Positions 1 to 7,970 of a DNA stretch of 9,928 bases are shown here, piece by piece. The stretch covers positions 1 to 9,928 of the forward strand of contig QIFI01000069.1 of NCBI GenBank assembly GCA_003229735.1, read 5' to 3'. The stretch is from Candidatus Anderseniibacteriota bacterium. Lineage in GTDB: Bacteria; Patescibacteriota; Andersenbacteria; UBA10190. The notes beneath the pieces are model-generated. The model saw nothing but the letters and a program-made list of their open reading frames with translations, did not search any database and was not told the DNA's origin. Every line of letters begins with the position of its first letter. The stretch's first letter is position 1. Both the position numbers and the translations under genes were made by a program.

Positions 1-3
1 GCG

Positions 4-56
4 TAACCCTCATCCCCCGCCCTTCTCCCTATGAATAGGGAGAAGGGAGAGCGCCC
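4..56 (+). repeat. REP-like palindromic repeat, copy 1
   Basis: A single-stranded tail containing CCCTCATCCCC is followed by a near-perfect hairpin. The arms are CCCTTCTCCCTA (20-31) and TAGGGAGAAGGG (36-47), with loop TGAA, and GAGAGCGCC follows. The same tail-plus-hairpin layout recurs in inverted orientation at 7841-7886, and related hairpins lie inside murE at 8593-8687. The copy starts at the window edge, so its left limit is uncertain. It lies just upstream of a promoter and has no coding potential of its own. Confidence 0.75.
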
Positions 57-86
57 TTAACCAGTGGGCGATTACTCCACCCGCTC

Positions 87-114
87 TTGACAATTTTTCC
101 AAACCAAGTAAAAT
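87..114 (+). promoter_or_regulatory. sigma70-type promoter for the small membrane gene
   Basis: The -35 hexamer is a perfect TTGACA (87-92). A 16-bp spacer leads to the -10 hexamer TAAAAT (109-114), one mismatch from consensus. Transcription would start near 121, giving a leader of about 45 nt before the ATG at 166. The position and the strong ribosome-binding site that follows fit a dedicated promoter for the plus-strand gene. Confidence 0.65.
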
Positions 115-151
115 CAACTGTCTTGTTCATTATCACCACCCGTTTCGTATC

Positions 152-158
152 AAAGGAG
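152..158 (+). promoter_or_regulatory. strong Shine-Dalgarno of the small membrane gene
   Basis: AAAGGAG lies 7 nt upstream of the ATG at 166, which is ideal spacing. It fixes the start of the 61-codon gene. It is also the main reason to accept this gene over the overlapping minus-strand frame (150-335). No comparable site precedes rpoB, rpoC or tsaB in this window. Confidence 0.75.
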
Positions 159-165
159 ACTAGCG

Positions 166-351
166 ATGGATCTAACCATCATTGCCTTTATCCTGGGAGC
201 CTTGAGCCAATTCATTGTCTGGCTAGGTGCTGTCCAAATTAGAAATCGTATATCATCTCCGTACCAACTACGAACCATTATTATTTTCGATGTGTTAGTC
301 ATTCTCATCGCCCTAATAATATTAGGGTTCCTCAACCTCTTTCTAACCTGA
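166..351 (+). CDS. small two-helix membrane protein, unknown function
   Basis: This 61-residue hypothetical protein matches no family I recognise. Residues about 3-23 and 36-60 are strongly hydrophobic and should form two transmembrane helices. They are joined by a short polar, basic loop (RNRISSPYQLRT, about residues 26-37). By the positive-inside rule the loop would face the cytoplasm and both ends would lie outside. There is no cleavable signal peptide, cysteine or obvious catalytic motif. The gene is a complete unit, with a consensus promoter, a perfect Shine-Dalgarno at 7 nt, an ATG start, a TGA stop and an intrinsic terminator 31 bp after the stop. It converges on rpoC. That signal set makes it very likely real despite its size. 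A role as a small subunit or regulator of a membrane complex is possible but not shown. Confidence 0.75.
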   Translation: MDLTIIAFILGALSQFIVWLGAVQIRNRISSPYQLRTIIIFDVLVILIALIILGFLNLFLT

Positions 352-382
352 CATCGTTCATTTACATAAATCCATTCACCCC

Positions 383-413
383 ACCCGCCTCACCGCGGGT
401 TTTATTTTATTTT
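383..413 (+). terminator. intrinsic terminator after the small membrane gene
   Basis: A 6-bp GC-rich stem (ACCCGC 383-388, GCGGGT 395-400) with a 6-nt loop is followed directly by TTTATTTTATTTTT on the plus strand. The U-tract lies on the plus side only. For rpoC transcripts arriving from the other direction, the hairpin is preceded by A's and followed by GGGGTGAATGG, so it is a poor terminator for rpoC. Confidence 0.7.
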
Positions 414-421
414 TCACTCAC

Positions 422-3400
422 CTAACTAACCTCCACCGGTTCATCCACTCTCTTCCGCAATGCCTCTTCCGCCTCTTTCGCCGCGGCCGATCCCGCGTAG
501 CCCGTTCCTACCGGAATCAGCCGCCCAATAATTACGTTTTCTTTAAGGCCCTCTAATCCATCCGCCCGCCCCGTCACCGCCGCGTCAATCATTACTCTAG
601 CCGTTTCCATAAATGACGCCGCCGCCAAAAAGCTTCTAGTCGTCAAAGACACCTTGGTAATACCTAATAATATTCGCTCTCCCACCGCCGCCTTTTTTCC
701 TGCCGCTTCCGCTTCTCGATTAGCCGACAAATATTCAGCCAGTTCAACTACTCGTCCCGCCAATAATGAAGTATCTCCGGATTCATGAATTTTTACCCGG
801 TTCAGCATCTGCCGCACAATTATCTCCAGGTGTTTATCATTAATCGTCTCCCCTTGAATCGCGTATACCTGCTGTACTTCCCGCAAAATATATTTCTGGA
901 CCGCTCTGACCCCCGCTATTTCAAACAGATCCTGTACGTTCAAATGGCCTTCCGTTAACTGCTGACCAGCCATGATTTCTCCTCCATCTTTTACATTCAA
1001 AGTAGTGTTCAACGACATCTTATATTCCCGTACATCTTTACCTCGACCAGTTAACTTCAATTGTGTGCCGTTAATCGCTATTACACCGGCAAATTCTGCC
1101 TTTATTTCTTCGCCCTCCACATTAGTAAACACTTTCTGACCTTCCTCCACCTTGGCTTTATCCTTCACGTCCTCGGCCAATGCCCCGCCCGTAGTATCAA
1201 ATACTCTAACCTTGGACCCCTTAGAAGTAACCGTAACTAATACTTCGTCATTATCTTCTTTGAGACTCACCAGACCATCAATCTCCGCCATTATCGCCTC
1301 GCCTTTTGGTATTCGAGCTTCAAATAACTCCTCAACTCTGGGCAAACCTTGGGTGATATCCTCACCTGATACTCCTCCCGAATGAAAAGTTCTCATGGTC
1401 AACTGCGTCCCCGGCTCTCCAATTGATTGCGCCGCCACCACTCCCACCGGTTGGCCAATTTCTACCAGGCTATTGCGGCCCAAATCCCATCCATAGCAAG
1501 TCCGGCAAATACCATCCGGCGCCTGACACGTCACTACCGATCTGATCTTTACCTCTTTTATTCCCAGCTTATCAATCTGGTCAGCGTCTTCTCGAGTCAG
1601 CAGTGTTCCCCTCTTAAATATCACTTTATTTGTCCGCGGATGGCGAACTGCCTCACATAACACCCGGCTGGCCGCTCGCGCCCCCAGCGTAGCTCCCACT
1701 TCCTCACTATCCTCCGCCGTCATTATTCCGCCTTCAGTATCCTGGCAATCTTCCTCTCGAACCACCACGTCCTGGGCCACGTTCACCAGCCGCCGCGTCA
1801 AATAACCGGCCGTCGCCGTTCTCAATGCCGTATCTGCCATTCCTTTACGGGTAGCGTGAGTCGACAAAAAGTATTCCAGCGCTGAAAATCCCTCTTTAAA
1901 ACTGCTTTTTATCGGCACTTCCACTACCTCTCCGGTCGGGCCCGCCACGGTTCCTTTCATGCCCATCATCTGCATCACCTGCGTCCAGGAACCCCGGGCT
2001 CCTGAATTCACCATCGTATATACTGCTTCATTAGGGTCTAATGTTACTTGAGCCAAAGAATTCATCTTCTCCCGCGCTTCTTCCCACACGCTAACCGTCA
2101 TTCGATATCGCTCCTGATCAGTTAACAGCCCATCTTTAAACTGGCTTCTAATCAACTCCACTTTTTCCTCTGCCTCCTTCATAATCCCTTCTTTTTCATC
2201 AGGAATCATTAGATCATCCATGCCCCACGATATCCCGCTATGCGTGGCAAACTCAAAACCCAAATCCTTCATCCGATCCAGAAAACCTGCTGTCTCTTCC
2301 TGACCATGCTGACCCAGTACTCGAGCAATAATTTTCTTTAACTTGGATTTATCCAAAGTGTCATTGATAAATTCAAATCCTTCCGGCATGACTTGATGTA
2401 AGGATAACCGTCCAATTGTAGTTTCCACCACTTCCTTCGGCTTATCCGGATGCGGCACCAGAATTTTAGCATTCACATCAATATACCCCAGCGTATAAGC
2501 CATCATAGCTTCCTCGAATGTACTAAATGATTTCCCCTCACCTTTAACCCCTTCCTTGATCAGAGTCACATAATACACTCCCAGCACAATATCTTGCGTA
2601 GCTGAAGTAGCCGGCATGCCATCGGCCGGTTTCAATAGATTGTGGCTGGACAGCATGATATTATCCGCCTCATATCGAGCCTTATCAGATAACGGCACAT
2701 GCACCGCCATCTGATCCCCATCAAAGTCCGCGTTAAACGGTGTGGTCACCATCGGGTGAATTTTAATGGCCTTGCCTTCTATCAACACCGGTTGAAAAGC
2801 CTGAATTCCCAGCCGATGCAAAGTCGGAGCTCGATTCAACAATACCTTGTGCTCTTGCGTCACCTTTTCCAGCGCGTCCCACACCTCCGGCACACCCTGC
2901 TCAATCAGCCGGCTGGCCGATCTGATATTATGAGCCAGCTCCCGGGCAATCAATTGATGAATCACAAATGGCTTAAACAATTCCAGGGCCATCAACTTCG
3001 GTAAACCGCACTGATGCAGCTGCAATTCCGGGCCCACCACAATTACCGACCGTCCCGAATAATCCACCCGCTTGCCTAGTAAATTCTGTCTGAATCTACC
3101 TTGTTTTCCTTTTAACATATCGGCCAATGATTTCAGTTGTCGGCGCTGTCCGGTTGAGCTGGTGGTAGTCGATCCCCGTCGAGCCGAATTATCAATCAAC
3201 GCATCCACCGCTTCCTGCAGCATTCGCTTCTCATTCCTGGTAATAACTTCCGGCGCTCCCAGCTCCAGCAATCTCCGCAATCGATTGTTTCGATTGATCA
3301 CCCGGCGATATAAATCATTCAAGTCAGACGCCGCGAATCGGCCGCCATCCAATTGCACCATCGGTCTTAAGTCCGGCGGAATCACCGGCAGTACCGTCAA

Positions 3401-4288
3401 AAACATCCAGGCCGGATTCACTCCCGCTTTATTGAGCGACTGCATTAAACTCAACCGGCGCGCGATTCGCTTCCGCTTAGCCGCCGACGCGTCTTCCATT
3501 TCCTCGGCTAAATCTTGAGCCATCTGCTTCAAGTCCATTTCTTCAAACATAACTCTGATCGCTTCCGATCCAATCCCGGCCTTAAACACATGTCCATATT
3601 TCAAAGACAAGTCCCGATATTCAACTTCCGAAATAATCGCGTGAGTCTTCAACTCTTTCAATTTATCTTCAGCCTCACCCACTGCCTCGCTTAATTTATC
3701 CAGCTCACCTTTCTCCTGCTTAATCAATTTCTCTTTCTGCTTAACTTTTTCTTTATCCAATGAAGACCTCAACTGCTTGTAGCCTTTTTTAATAGCCGTC
3801 CGCTTTGAATCAGCCTCTCTGGTCAACCGATCCAACACCTCTTTCTTGGCCTCTTCATCTACTTCGGTGATAATATATGACGCGAAATAAATCACCTTTT
3901 CCAATTGTCCCACGTTAATATCCAGCAGTAATCCCATTTTGGACGGCACTCCCCGCAAAAACCAGATATGAGACACCGGCGTAGCCAATTTAATATGAGC
4001 CATCCGCTCCCTCCTGACAATCGAACGGGTCACTTCCACCCCGCACTTATCACAAATAATGCCTTTGTAGCGAATCCGCCGATACTTTCCGCAATAACAT
4101 TCCCAATCTTTAGTCGGACCAAAAATTCTCTCATCAAACAATCCATCTTTCTCCGGCTTCTGGGTTCGATAATTAATGGTTTCCGGTTTGGTCACTTCTC
4201 CATGAGACCAATCCAGCATCGTTTCCGGCGAGGCCAGTTGCAATTTCACCGCTTCAAAATCTGTCATGGTTTTTACTTCGGCACGCAT
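422..4288 (-). CDS. rpoC: DNA-directed RNA polymerase subunit beta' (RpoC)
   Basis: This is the catalytic largest subunit of RNA polymerase. Residues are counted from the ATG at 4288 (1288 aa). The N-terminal zinc site has Cys64, Cys66, Cys79 and Cys82 (CYC...CDKC). A charged coiled-coil stretch lies around 150-230, and the sigma-binding clamp helices (NDLYRRVINRNNRL onward) begin near 324. The active-site loop NADFDGD is at 519-525, with Asp521, 523 and 525 holding Mg2+. The bridge helix (STHATRKGMADTALRT) is intact. The second zinc site has Cys848, 921, 928 and 931, and the trigger loop MRTFH is at 965-969. No large insertion of the E. coli SI3 type interrupts the trigger loop. The C-terminus is canonical (GLKENVIIGRLIPVGTG). 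The stop is TAG. The start is uncertain: TTG at 4300 is in frame, and a second ATG at 4267 gives MTDFEAVKLQLASPE, close to the usual family N-terminus. No Shine-Dalgarno decides between them. The gene follows rpoB by 15 bp and is surely co-transcribed. Confidence 0.98.
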   Translation of the reverse strand: MRAEVKTMTDFEAVKLQLASPETMLDWSHGEVTKPETINYRTQKPEKDGLFDERIFGPTKDWECYCGKYRRIRYKGIICDKCGVEVTRSIVRRERMAHIKLATPVSHIWFLRGVPSKMGLLLDINVGQLEKVIYFASYIITEVDEEAKKEVLDRLTREADSKRTAIKKGYKQLRSSLDKEKVKQKEKLIKQEKGELDKLSEAVGEAEDKLKELKTHAIISEVEYRDLSLKYGHVFKAGIGSEAIRVMFEEMDLKQMAQDLAEEMEDASAAKRKRIARRLSLMQSLNKAGVNPAWMFLTVLPVIPPDLRPMVQLDGGRFAASDLNDLYRRVINRNNRLRRLLELGAPEVITRNEKRMLQEAVDALIDNSARRGSTTTSSTGQRRQLKSLADMLKGKQGRFRQNLLGKRVDYSGRSVIVVGPELQLHQCGLPKLMALELFKPFVIHQLIARELAHNIRSASRLIEQGVPEVWDALEKVTQEHKVLLNRAPTLHRLGIQAFQPVLIEGKAIKIHPMVTTPFNADFDGDQMAVHVPLSDKARYEADNIMLSSHNLLKPADGMPATSATQDIVLGVYYVTLIKEGVKGEGKSFSTFEEAMMAYTLGYIDVNAKILVPHPDKPKEVVETTIGRLSLHQVMPEGFEFINDTLDKSKLKKIIARVLGQHGQEETAGFLDRMKDLGFEFATHSGISWGMDDLMIPDEKEGIMKEAEEKVELIRSQFKDGLLTDQERYRMTVSVWEEAREKMNSLAQVTLDPNEAVYTMVNSGARGSWTQVMQMMGMKGTVAGPTGEVVEVPIKSSFKEGFSALEYFLSTHATRKGMADTALRTATAGYLTRRLVNVAQDVVVREEDCQDTEGGIMTAEDSEEVGATLGARAASRVLCEAVRHPRTNKVIFKRGTLLTREDADQIDKLGIKEVKIRSVVTCQAPDGICRTCYGWDLGRNSLVEIGQPVGVVAAQSIGEPGTQLTMRTFHSGGVSGEDITQGLPRVEELFEARIPKGEAIMAEIDGLVSLKEDNDEVLVTVTSKGSKVRVFDTTGGALAEDVKDKAKVEEGQKVFTNVEGEEIKAEFAGVIAINGTQLKLTGRGKDVREYKMSLNTTLNVKDGGEIMAGQQLTEGHLNVQDLFEIAGVRAVQKYILREVQQVYAIQGETINDKHLEIIVRQMLNRVKIHESGDTSLLAGRVVELAEYLSANREAEAAGKKAAVGERILLGITKVSLTTRSFLAAASFMETARVMIDAAVTGRADGLEGLKENVIIGRLIPVGTGYAGSAAAKEAEEALRKRVDEPVEVS

Positions 4289-4303
4289 ATTCAGTAACAA
4301 TAA

Positions 4304-7300
4304 TTATCGAAGCTTAACTTCTCTTCGCGTCTCCCTCTCTTCACCCACTTTTACCCGCGCCTCATCATTCTTTTTTTCTGCCTCTTCCTGCTCAATCTTC
4401 CCTCCCACCAGCTCCACGTCCAAAGCCAGACCCTTTAATTCTTTCACTAACACATCAAAGGCCGCCGGGATTCTAGGCGGCTGAATCGACGTCCCTTTCA
4501 CAATTGATTCATAAGTCTTGCTTCTCCCCGGCACATCGTCCGACTTAATCGTCAGCATTTCCTGTAAACTATAAGCCGCTCCATAAGCTTCCAATGCCCA
4601 CACTTCCATCTCGCCAAACCTCTGCCCTCCAAACTGCGCTTTTCCGCCCAGTGGCTGTTGCGTCACCAGAGAGTAAGGTCCGGTTGATCTCATATGAATC
4701 TTATCATCCACCAGATGATGCAATTTCAACACATACATTATCCCCACCGTCACCGGCTTATCAAACTTTCTGCCCGACAATCCATCATATAAATCAACCT
4801 TACCGTCTTCCGGCAATCCCGCGGCCTTCAGCTGCTCCTTAATTTCTGATTCTTTAACCCCTGAAAATGGCGGACTGGCCGCGTAAAAATTCAGCTTGTG
4901 GGCCGCTATTCCCAAATGCGCCTCTAAAATCTGGCCGATATTCATTCTACTGGCTACTCCCATCGGATTTAACACCACATCCACCGGCGTACCATCTTCC
5001 ATATATGGCATATCCTCTCTCCTGCGAATATCTGATATCACTCCTTTATTTCCATGCCTTCCGGCCAGCTTGTCGCCCACCTGCAATTTTCGCATCTGGG
5101 CTACGCTCACTTGCACCTGATTTAATACGCCGCTCGGCAGCTTGTCGCCTTCTTCTCGGGAAAAAGTCTTTACCTTCACCACTTTGCCCATTTCCCCATG
5201 CGCCAGATACAGCGAAGTGTCCTTCACGTCCTTGGCTTTCTCGCCAAAAATAGCCCGCAACAGCCTTTCTTCCGCCGTCAGATCAGTTTCTCCTTTATTA
5301 GTCACTTTACCCACCAGAATATCACCACTGCGCACCTCCGCGCCCACTCGCACAATCCCGTCTTCGCTTAAATTACGCAGCTTCTCTTCACTCACATTGG
5401 GAATATCTCGAGTAATCACTTCCGGACCTAATTTAGTATCTCTTACATCCACCAAAAAATCCTCCACGTGCACGGAAGTATACAGATCATTCTTCACCAC
5501 ATTTTCCGACAGCACTATCGCATCCTCGAAATTACCGCCATACCAGGGAACAAAAGCTACTAATAAATTCTGCCCCAGCGCTAATTCTCCCTCATCCGTA
5601 GCGCTGCCATCGGCCAGCAAATCTCCCCGCTTAATCTTTTGTCCTTTATCCACCAATGGATGCTGGGTCATAGCCGTTGACTGATTACTGCGCTGAAAAT
5701 TCTGCAGTCGATACACCTGCTTTTCCTTTTCATTATCCACCACCGTAATATGCCGCCCATCCACTTCCTCCACTACTCCATCCGCGTCGGCCACCACCGT
5801 CTGCCCGGAATCCAGCGCCGCCCTCTTTTCAAAACCCGTTCCCACTAACGGCGCCCGCGGAATCACCGATGGCACTGCCTGACGCTGCATATTTGATCCC
5901 ATCAACGCTCTCTGCGCGTCATCATGCTCCACAAACGGAATCATCCCGGCCGCTATACTCACAATCTGGGAAGTAGCCACATCCATATACTGCACCCCCG
6001 TAGACTCAACTTCCGAAAATTCTCCCTTATCCCGCGCTTCCACGCGCTCAGATATAAATGACCCATCACTATTCAAATCTTCCCCCGCCTGGGCAATCAC
6101 ATATTTCTCTTCCTGATAAGCATCCAAATACTCTATTTTGTCCGTCACCTTACCATCCACCACCTTACGATATGGCGTTTCCAGAAATCCATATTCATTC
6201 AGACGAGCATACAAAGCCATATGCCCTACTAACCCAATATTTGGCCCTTCCGGTGTCTGCACCGGACAAATTCTGCCATAGTGGCTGCGGTGCACGTCTC
6301 GCACCTCAAACCCGGCTCGATGTCGATCCAACCCGCCCTGCCCCATCGCGCTCATCCGCCGCTTATGTTCAATCTCTGACAGCGGATTAGTCTGATCCAT
6401 AAATTGAGACAACTGGGATGAAGTAAAGAATTCCTTAACCGCCGCGATAATCGGCCTGGCATTCACCAGCTGTGAAGGAGTCAGCTTTTCAATATCCAGC
6501 GTGCTCATCCTGTCCTTGGCAATTCTCTCCATCCGCATCAACCCCACTCTAAACTTATTCTGCACCAGTTCTCCAATCGGTCTCACTCGCCGGTTCCCCA
6601 AATGATCAATGTCATCCGCCGGCACCTGTTCAATATTAAGCCTGATTACTTCTCTAACTACTTCTATCAAATCTTCCACCTTGAACGTTCTATTCTCCGT
6701 GTCTTCCGGCACTTCTCGTCCCAGCCGCTGATTCATCCTGTACCGCCCCACTTTGCCAAAGTCATACCGATCAAACCTGAAAAACATATCGTTGATCATC
6801 TGCTTGGCATTATCCACCGTCGCCATATCTCCCGGCCGGAGCCGCTTATATACTTCCTTTAAACCCTCTGCCTCATTATGCGCCGCGTCCTTTGCCAGCG
6901 TAGCCCCAATATATGATCGCTCTTCATCTTTATCTACATCCGCGAATATTTTTTTTATCTCCTCATCCTTGTCCACTCCCATCGCTCTAAGCAAACTGGT
7001 CACCGCCACTTTTCGCTTGCGATCAATTCGCACATAAATAGCTCCATCTGCCGCCGTTTCCAGCTCCAGCCATGCTCCTCTATTAGGAATAATCTTGGCT
7101 CCATACCAGGTACTGCCTTTAGCCACCTTTGAATTGAAAAAGACCCCGGGGGATCTTATCAACTGTGACACCACTACCCGCTCTACGCCATTAATGTAAA
7201 AAGTAGCCCGGTCAGTCATCACCGGAAATTCGCCTAAATATACTTCCTGCTCCTTCACTTCACCTGTCTTCTTGTTCACCAGCCGCACCGCGCACCTGAT

Positions 7301-7558
7301 TGGCGCTTCATAAGTAGCATTTCTGTCTCTGGCCGTATCTTCAGTATGTTTAGGACTATCCAGATAATGGTCCAAAAAATATAACTCCAGATTACCGGCA
7401 TAATCAACAATTGGAGAAATTTCCTTAAATAACTCACTTAATCCCTCTTCTATAAACCACTTATATGAATCCAATTTGGTCTTCAATAAGTGTGTAGGTT
7501 CAATAACACTGGGAGAGTATTTACTAAATGTTTTTCGCTCTCGAAGCGATTGAGACAT
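4304..7558 (-). CDS. rpoB: DNA-directed RNA polymerase subunit beta (RpoB)
   Basis: This is the second-largest RNA polymerase subunit, pairing with beta' to form the active-centre cleft. It is complete at 1084 aa, shorter than the E. coli protein (1342) because the lineage-specific insertions are absent. Landmarks in order: an N-terminal lobe with RATFYINGVERVVVSQLIRSPG; the rifampicin-pocket region SQLSQFMDQTNPLSEIEHKR around Asp388 (E. coli Asp516); RDVHRSHYGRICPVQTPEGP; the FEDAIVLSE segment; GDKLAGRHGNKG with Lys830 and Lys838 (E. coli Lys1065 and Lys1073), which contact the nascent RNA and active centre; and the C-terminal GGKAQFGGQRFGEMEVWALE. An acidic/basic tail (about 1060-1084) precedes the TAA stop. 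The start is ATG at 7558, with the typical sequence SQSLRERKTFSKYSP after it and no clear Shine-Dalgarno. It is the first gene of the rpoBC operon, preceded by a long leader and a strong promoter at 7778-7807. Confidence 0.98.
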   Translation of the reverse strand: MSQSLRERKTFSKYSPSVIEPTHLLKTKLDSYKWFIEEGLSELFKEISPIVDYAGNLELYFLDHYLDSPKHTEDTARDRNATYEAPIRCAVRLVNKKTGEVKEQEVYLGEFPVMTDRATFYINGVERVVVSQLIRSPGVFFNSKVAKGSTWYGAKIIPNRGAWLELETAADGAIYVRIDRKRKVAVTSLLRAMGVDKDEEIKKIFADVDKDEERSYIGATLAKDAAHNEAEGLKEVYKRLRPGDMATVDNAKQMINDMFFRFDRYDFGKVGRYRMNQRLGREVPEDTENRTFKVEDLIEVVREVIRLNIEQVPADDIDHLGNRRVRPIGELVQNKFRVGLMRMERIAKDRMSTLDIEKLTPSQLVNARPIIAAVKEFFTSSQLSQFMDQTNPLSEIEHKRRMSAMGQGGLDRHRAGFEVRDVHRSHYGRICPVQTPEGPNIGLVGHMALYARLNEYGFLETPYRKVVDGKVTDKIEYLDAYQEEKYVIAQAGEDLNSDGSFISERVEARDKGEFSEVESTGVQYMDVATSQIVSIAAGMIPFVEHDDAQRALMGSNMQRQAVPSVIPRAPLVGTGFEKRAALDSGQTVVADADGVVEEVDGRHITVVDNEKEKQVYRLQNFQRSNQSTAMTQHPLVDKGQKIKRGDLLADGSATDEGELALGQNLLVAFVPWYGGNFEDAIVLSENVVKNDLYTSVHVEDFLVDVRDTKLGPEVITRDIPNVSEEKLRNLSEDGIVRVGAEVRSGDILVGKVTNKGETDLTAEERLLRAIFGEKAKDVKDTSLYLAHGEMGKVVKVKTFSREEGDKLPSGVLNQVQVSVAQMRKLQVGDKLAGRHGNKGVISDIRRREDMPYMEDGTPVDVVLNPMGVASRMNIGQILEAHLGIAAHKLNFYAASPPFSGVKESEIKEQLKAAGLPEDGKVDLYDGLSGRKFDKPVTVGIMYVLKLHHLVDDKIHMRSTGPYSLVTQQPLGGKAQFGGQRFGEMEVWALEAYGAAYSLQEMLTIKSDDVPGRSKTYESIVKGTSIQPPRIPAAFDVLVKELKGLALDVELVGGKIEQEEAEKKNDEARVKVGEERETRREVKLR

Positions 7559-7771
7559 GAAGTTAGTTACTTGATTATTATAAATAAATTAACCGGTAAC
7601 CAAAAAAGACCACTTACCCTTTTCCGCGACTGTGGATAACTCACGCTTACTAGGCTCACAGGTTATACTTAGTATTAATTACTCTACAGGGCGATATTTA
7701 TTACCCTGAGTACATGCTGCGACCTAAATAAAAAAATTTCCAACACACAGATCAGCCTCGTCTAAACGGTA
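7559..7771 (-). other. rpoB 5' untranslated leader
   Basis: The stretch between the predicted transcription start (near 7771) and the rpoB ATG is about 210 nt and holds no convincing gene. It contains a 7-T run (7736-7730) about 35 nt into the transcript. It also has a weak CAGGG/CCCTG inverted repeat (7687-7691 with 7704-7708), a perfect TTATCCACA 9-mer (7639-7631, minus strand) and an A/T-rich segment next to the start codon. I found no ribosomal-protein-like binding structure by eye. Regulation through this leader is a guess from its length alone. Confidence 0.45.
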
Positions 7772-7777
7772 GATAGG

Positions 7778-7807
7778 AGTATAGTACGCCGCTATATCTC
7801 TTGTCAA
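7778..7807 (-). promoter_or_regulatory. sigma70-type promoter of rpoBC
   Basis: On the minus strand a perfect -35 TTGACA (7807-7802) is separated by 18 bp from the -10 TATACT (7783-7778). It lies between the tsaB-like gene and rpoB and points into rpoB. It is the only near-consensus promoter I found in this intergenic region, so rpoBC probably has its own promoter rather than depending on murE-tsaB transcription. Confidence 0.7.
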
Positions 7808-7840
7808 GCTAAATTGGCAAACTGCCTCATTAGTCGAGAC

Positions 7841-7886
7841 GCTCTCCCTTCTCCCTTTCAGGGAGAAGGGCTGGGGATGAGAGTTA
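7841..7886 (-). repeat. REP-like palindromic repeat, copy 2 (inverted relative to copy 1)
   Basis: Read on the minus strand it runs tail (CTCATCCCCAG), then hairpin, then GAGAGC, closely matching the element at 4-56. The arms CCCTTCTCCC (7846-7855) and GGGAGAAGGG (7861-7870) are perfect, and T7856-A7860 extends the stem around a 3-nt loop. It sits downstream of tsaB and upstream of the rpoB promoter, where the hairpin could protect or end the murE-tsaB mRNA. No U-tract follows, so it is not a classical terminator. Confidence 0.75.
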
Positions 7887-7903
7887 TCTAGACATCTCCC
7901 AAT

Positions 7904-7970
7904 AATAACTTAGCCCCACACCTGCCTATAGAAATTGATGCATACGAGAACAATAGATGACTAAGTTATT
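7904..7970. repeat. 10-bp inverted repeat spanning the tsaB stop
   Basis: AATAACTTAG (7904-7913) is perfectly inverted as CTAAGTTATT (7961-7970), with 47 nt between. The right arm contains the tsaB-like stop codon. It is A/T-rich and lacks an adjacent T-run, so it is not a good terminator. A chance match of this size in the window is plausible. Confidence 0.35.

Noticed and set aside
150..335. Minus-strand 61-codon frame opposite the small membrane gene
   Set aside because: It has no Shine-Dalgarno or promoter of its own and is polar/basic without a family resemblance. The plus-strand frame has a full set of expression signals.
3072..3518. 148-codon plus-strand frame within rpoC, and other plus-strand frames across rpoBC
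   Set aside because: They lie antisense to highly conserved RpoC/RpoB sequence and show no initiation signals or recognisable domains.
422..7558. Inteins, introns or frameshifts in rpoB/rpoC, as sometimes seen in RNA polymerase genes
   Set aside because: Both proteins read through collinearly with the family from N- to C-terminus, with no extra splicing blocks or breaks.
7631..7639. Replication origin at the DnaA box
   Set aside because: It is a single box with no cluster, no dnaA/dnaN neighbours and no clear DNA-unwinding element.
7701..7715. Four-codon mini frame (MYSG) in the rpoB leader as a regulatory leader peptide
   Set aside because: It is too short, has no good ribosome site and contains no codon run that would suggest attenuation.
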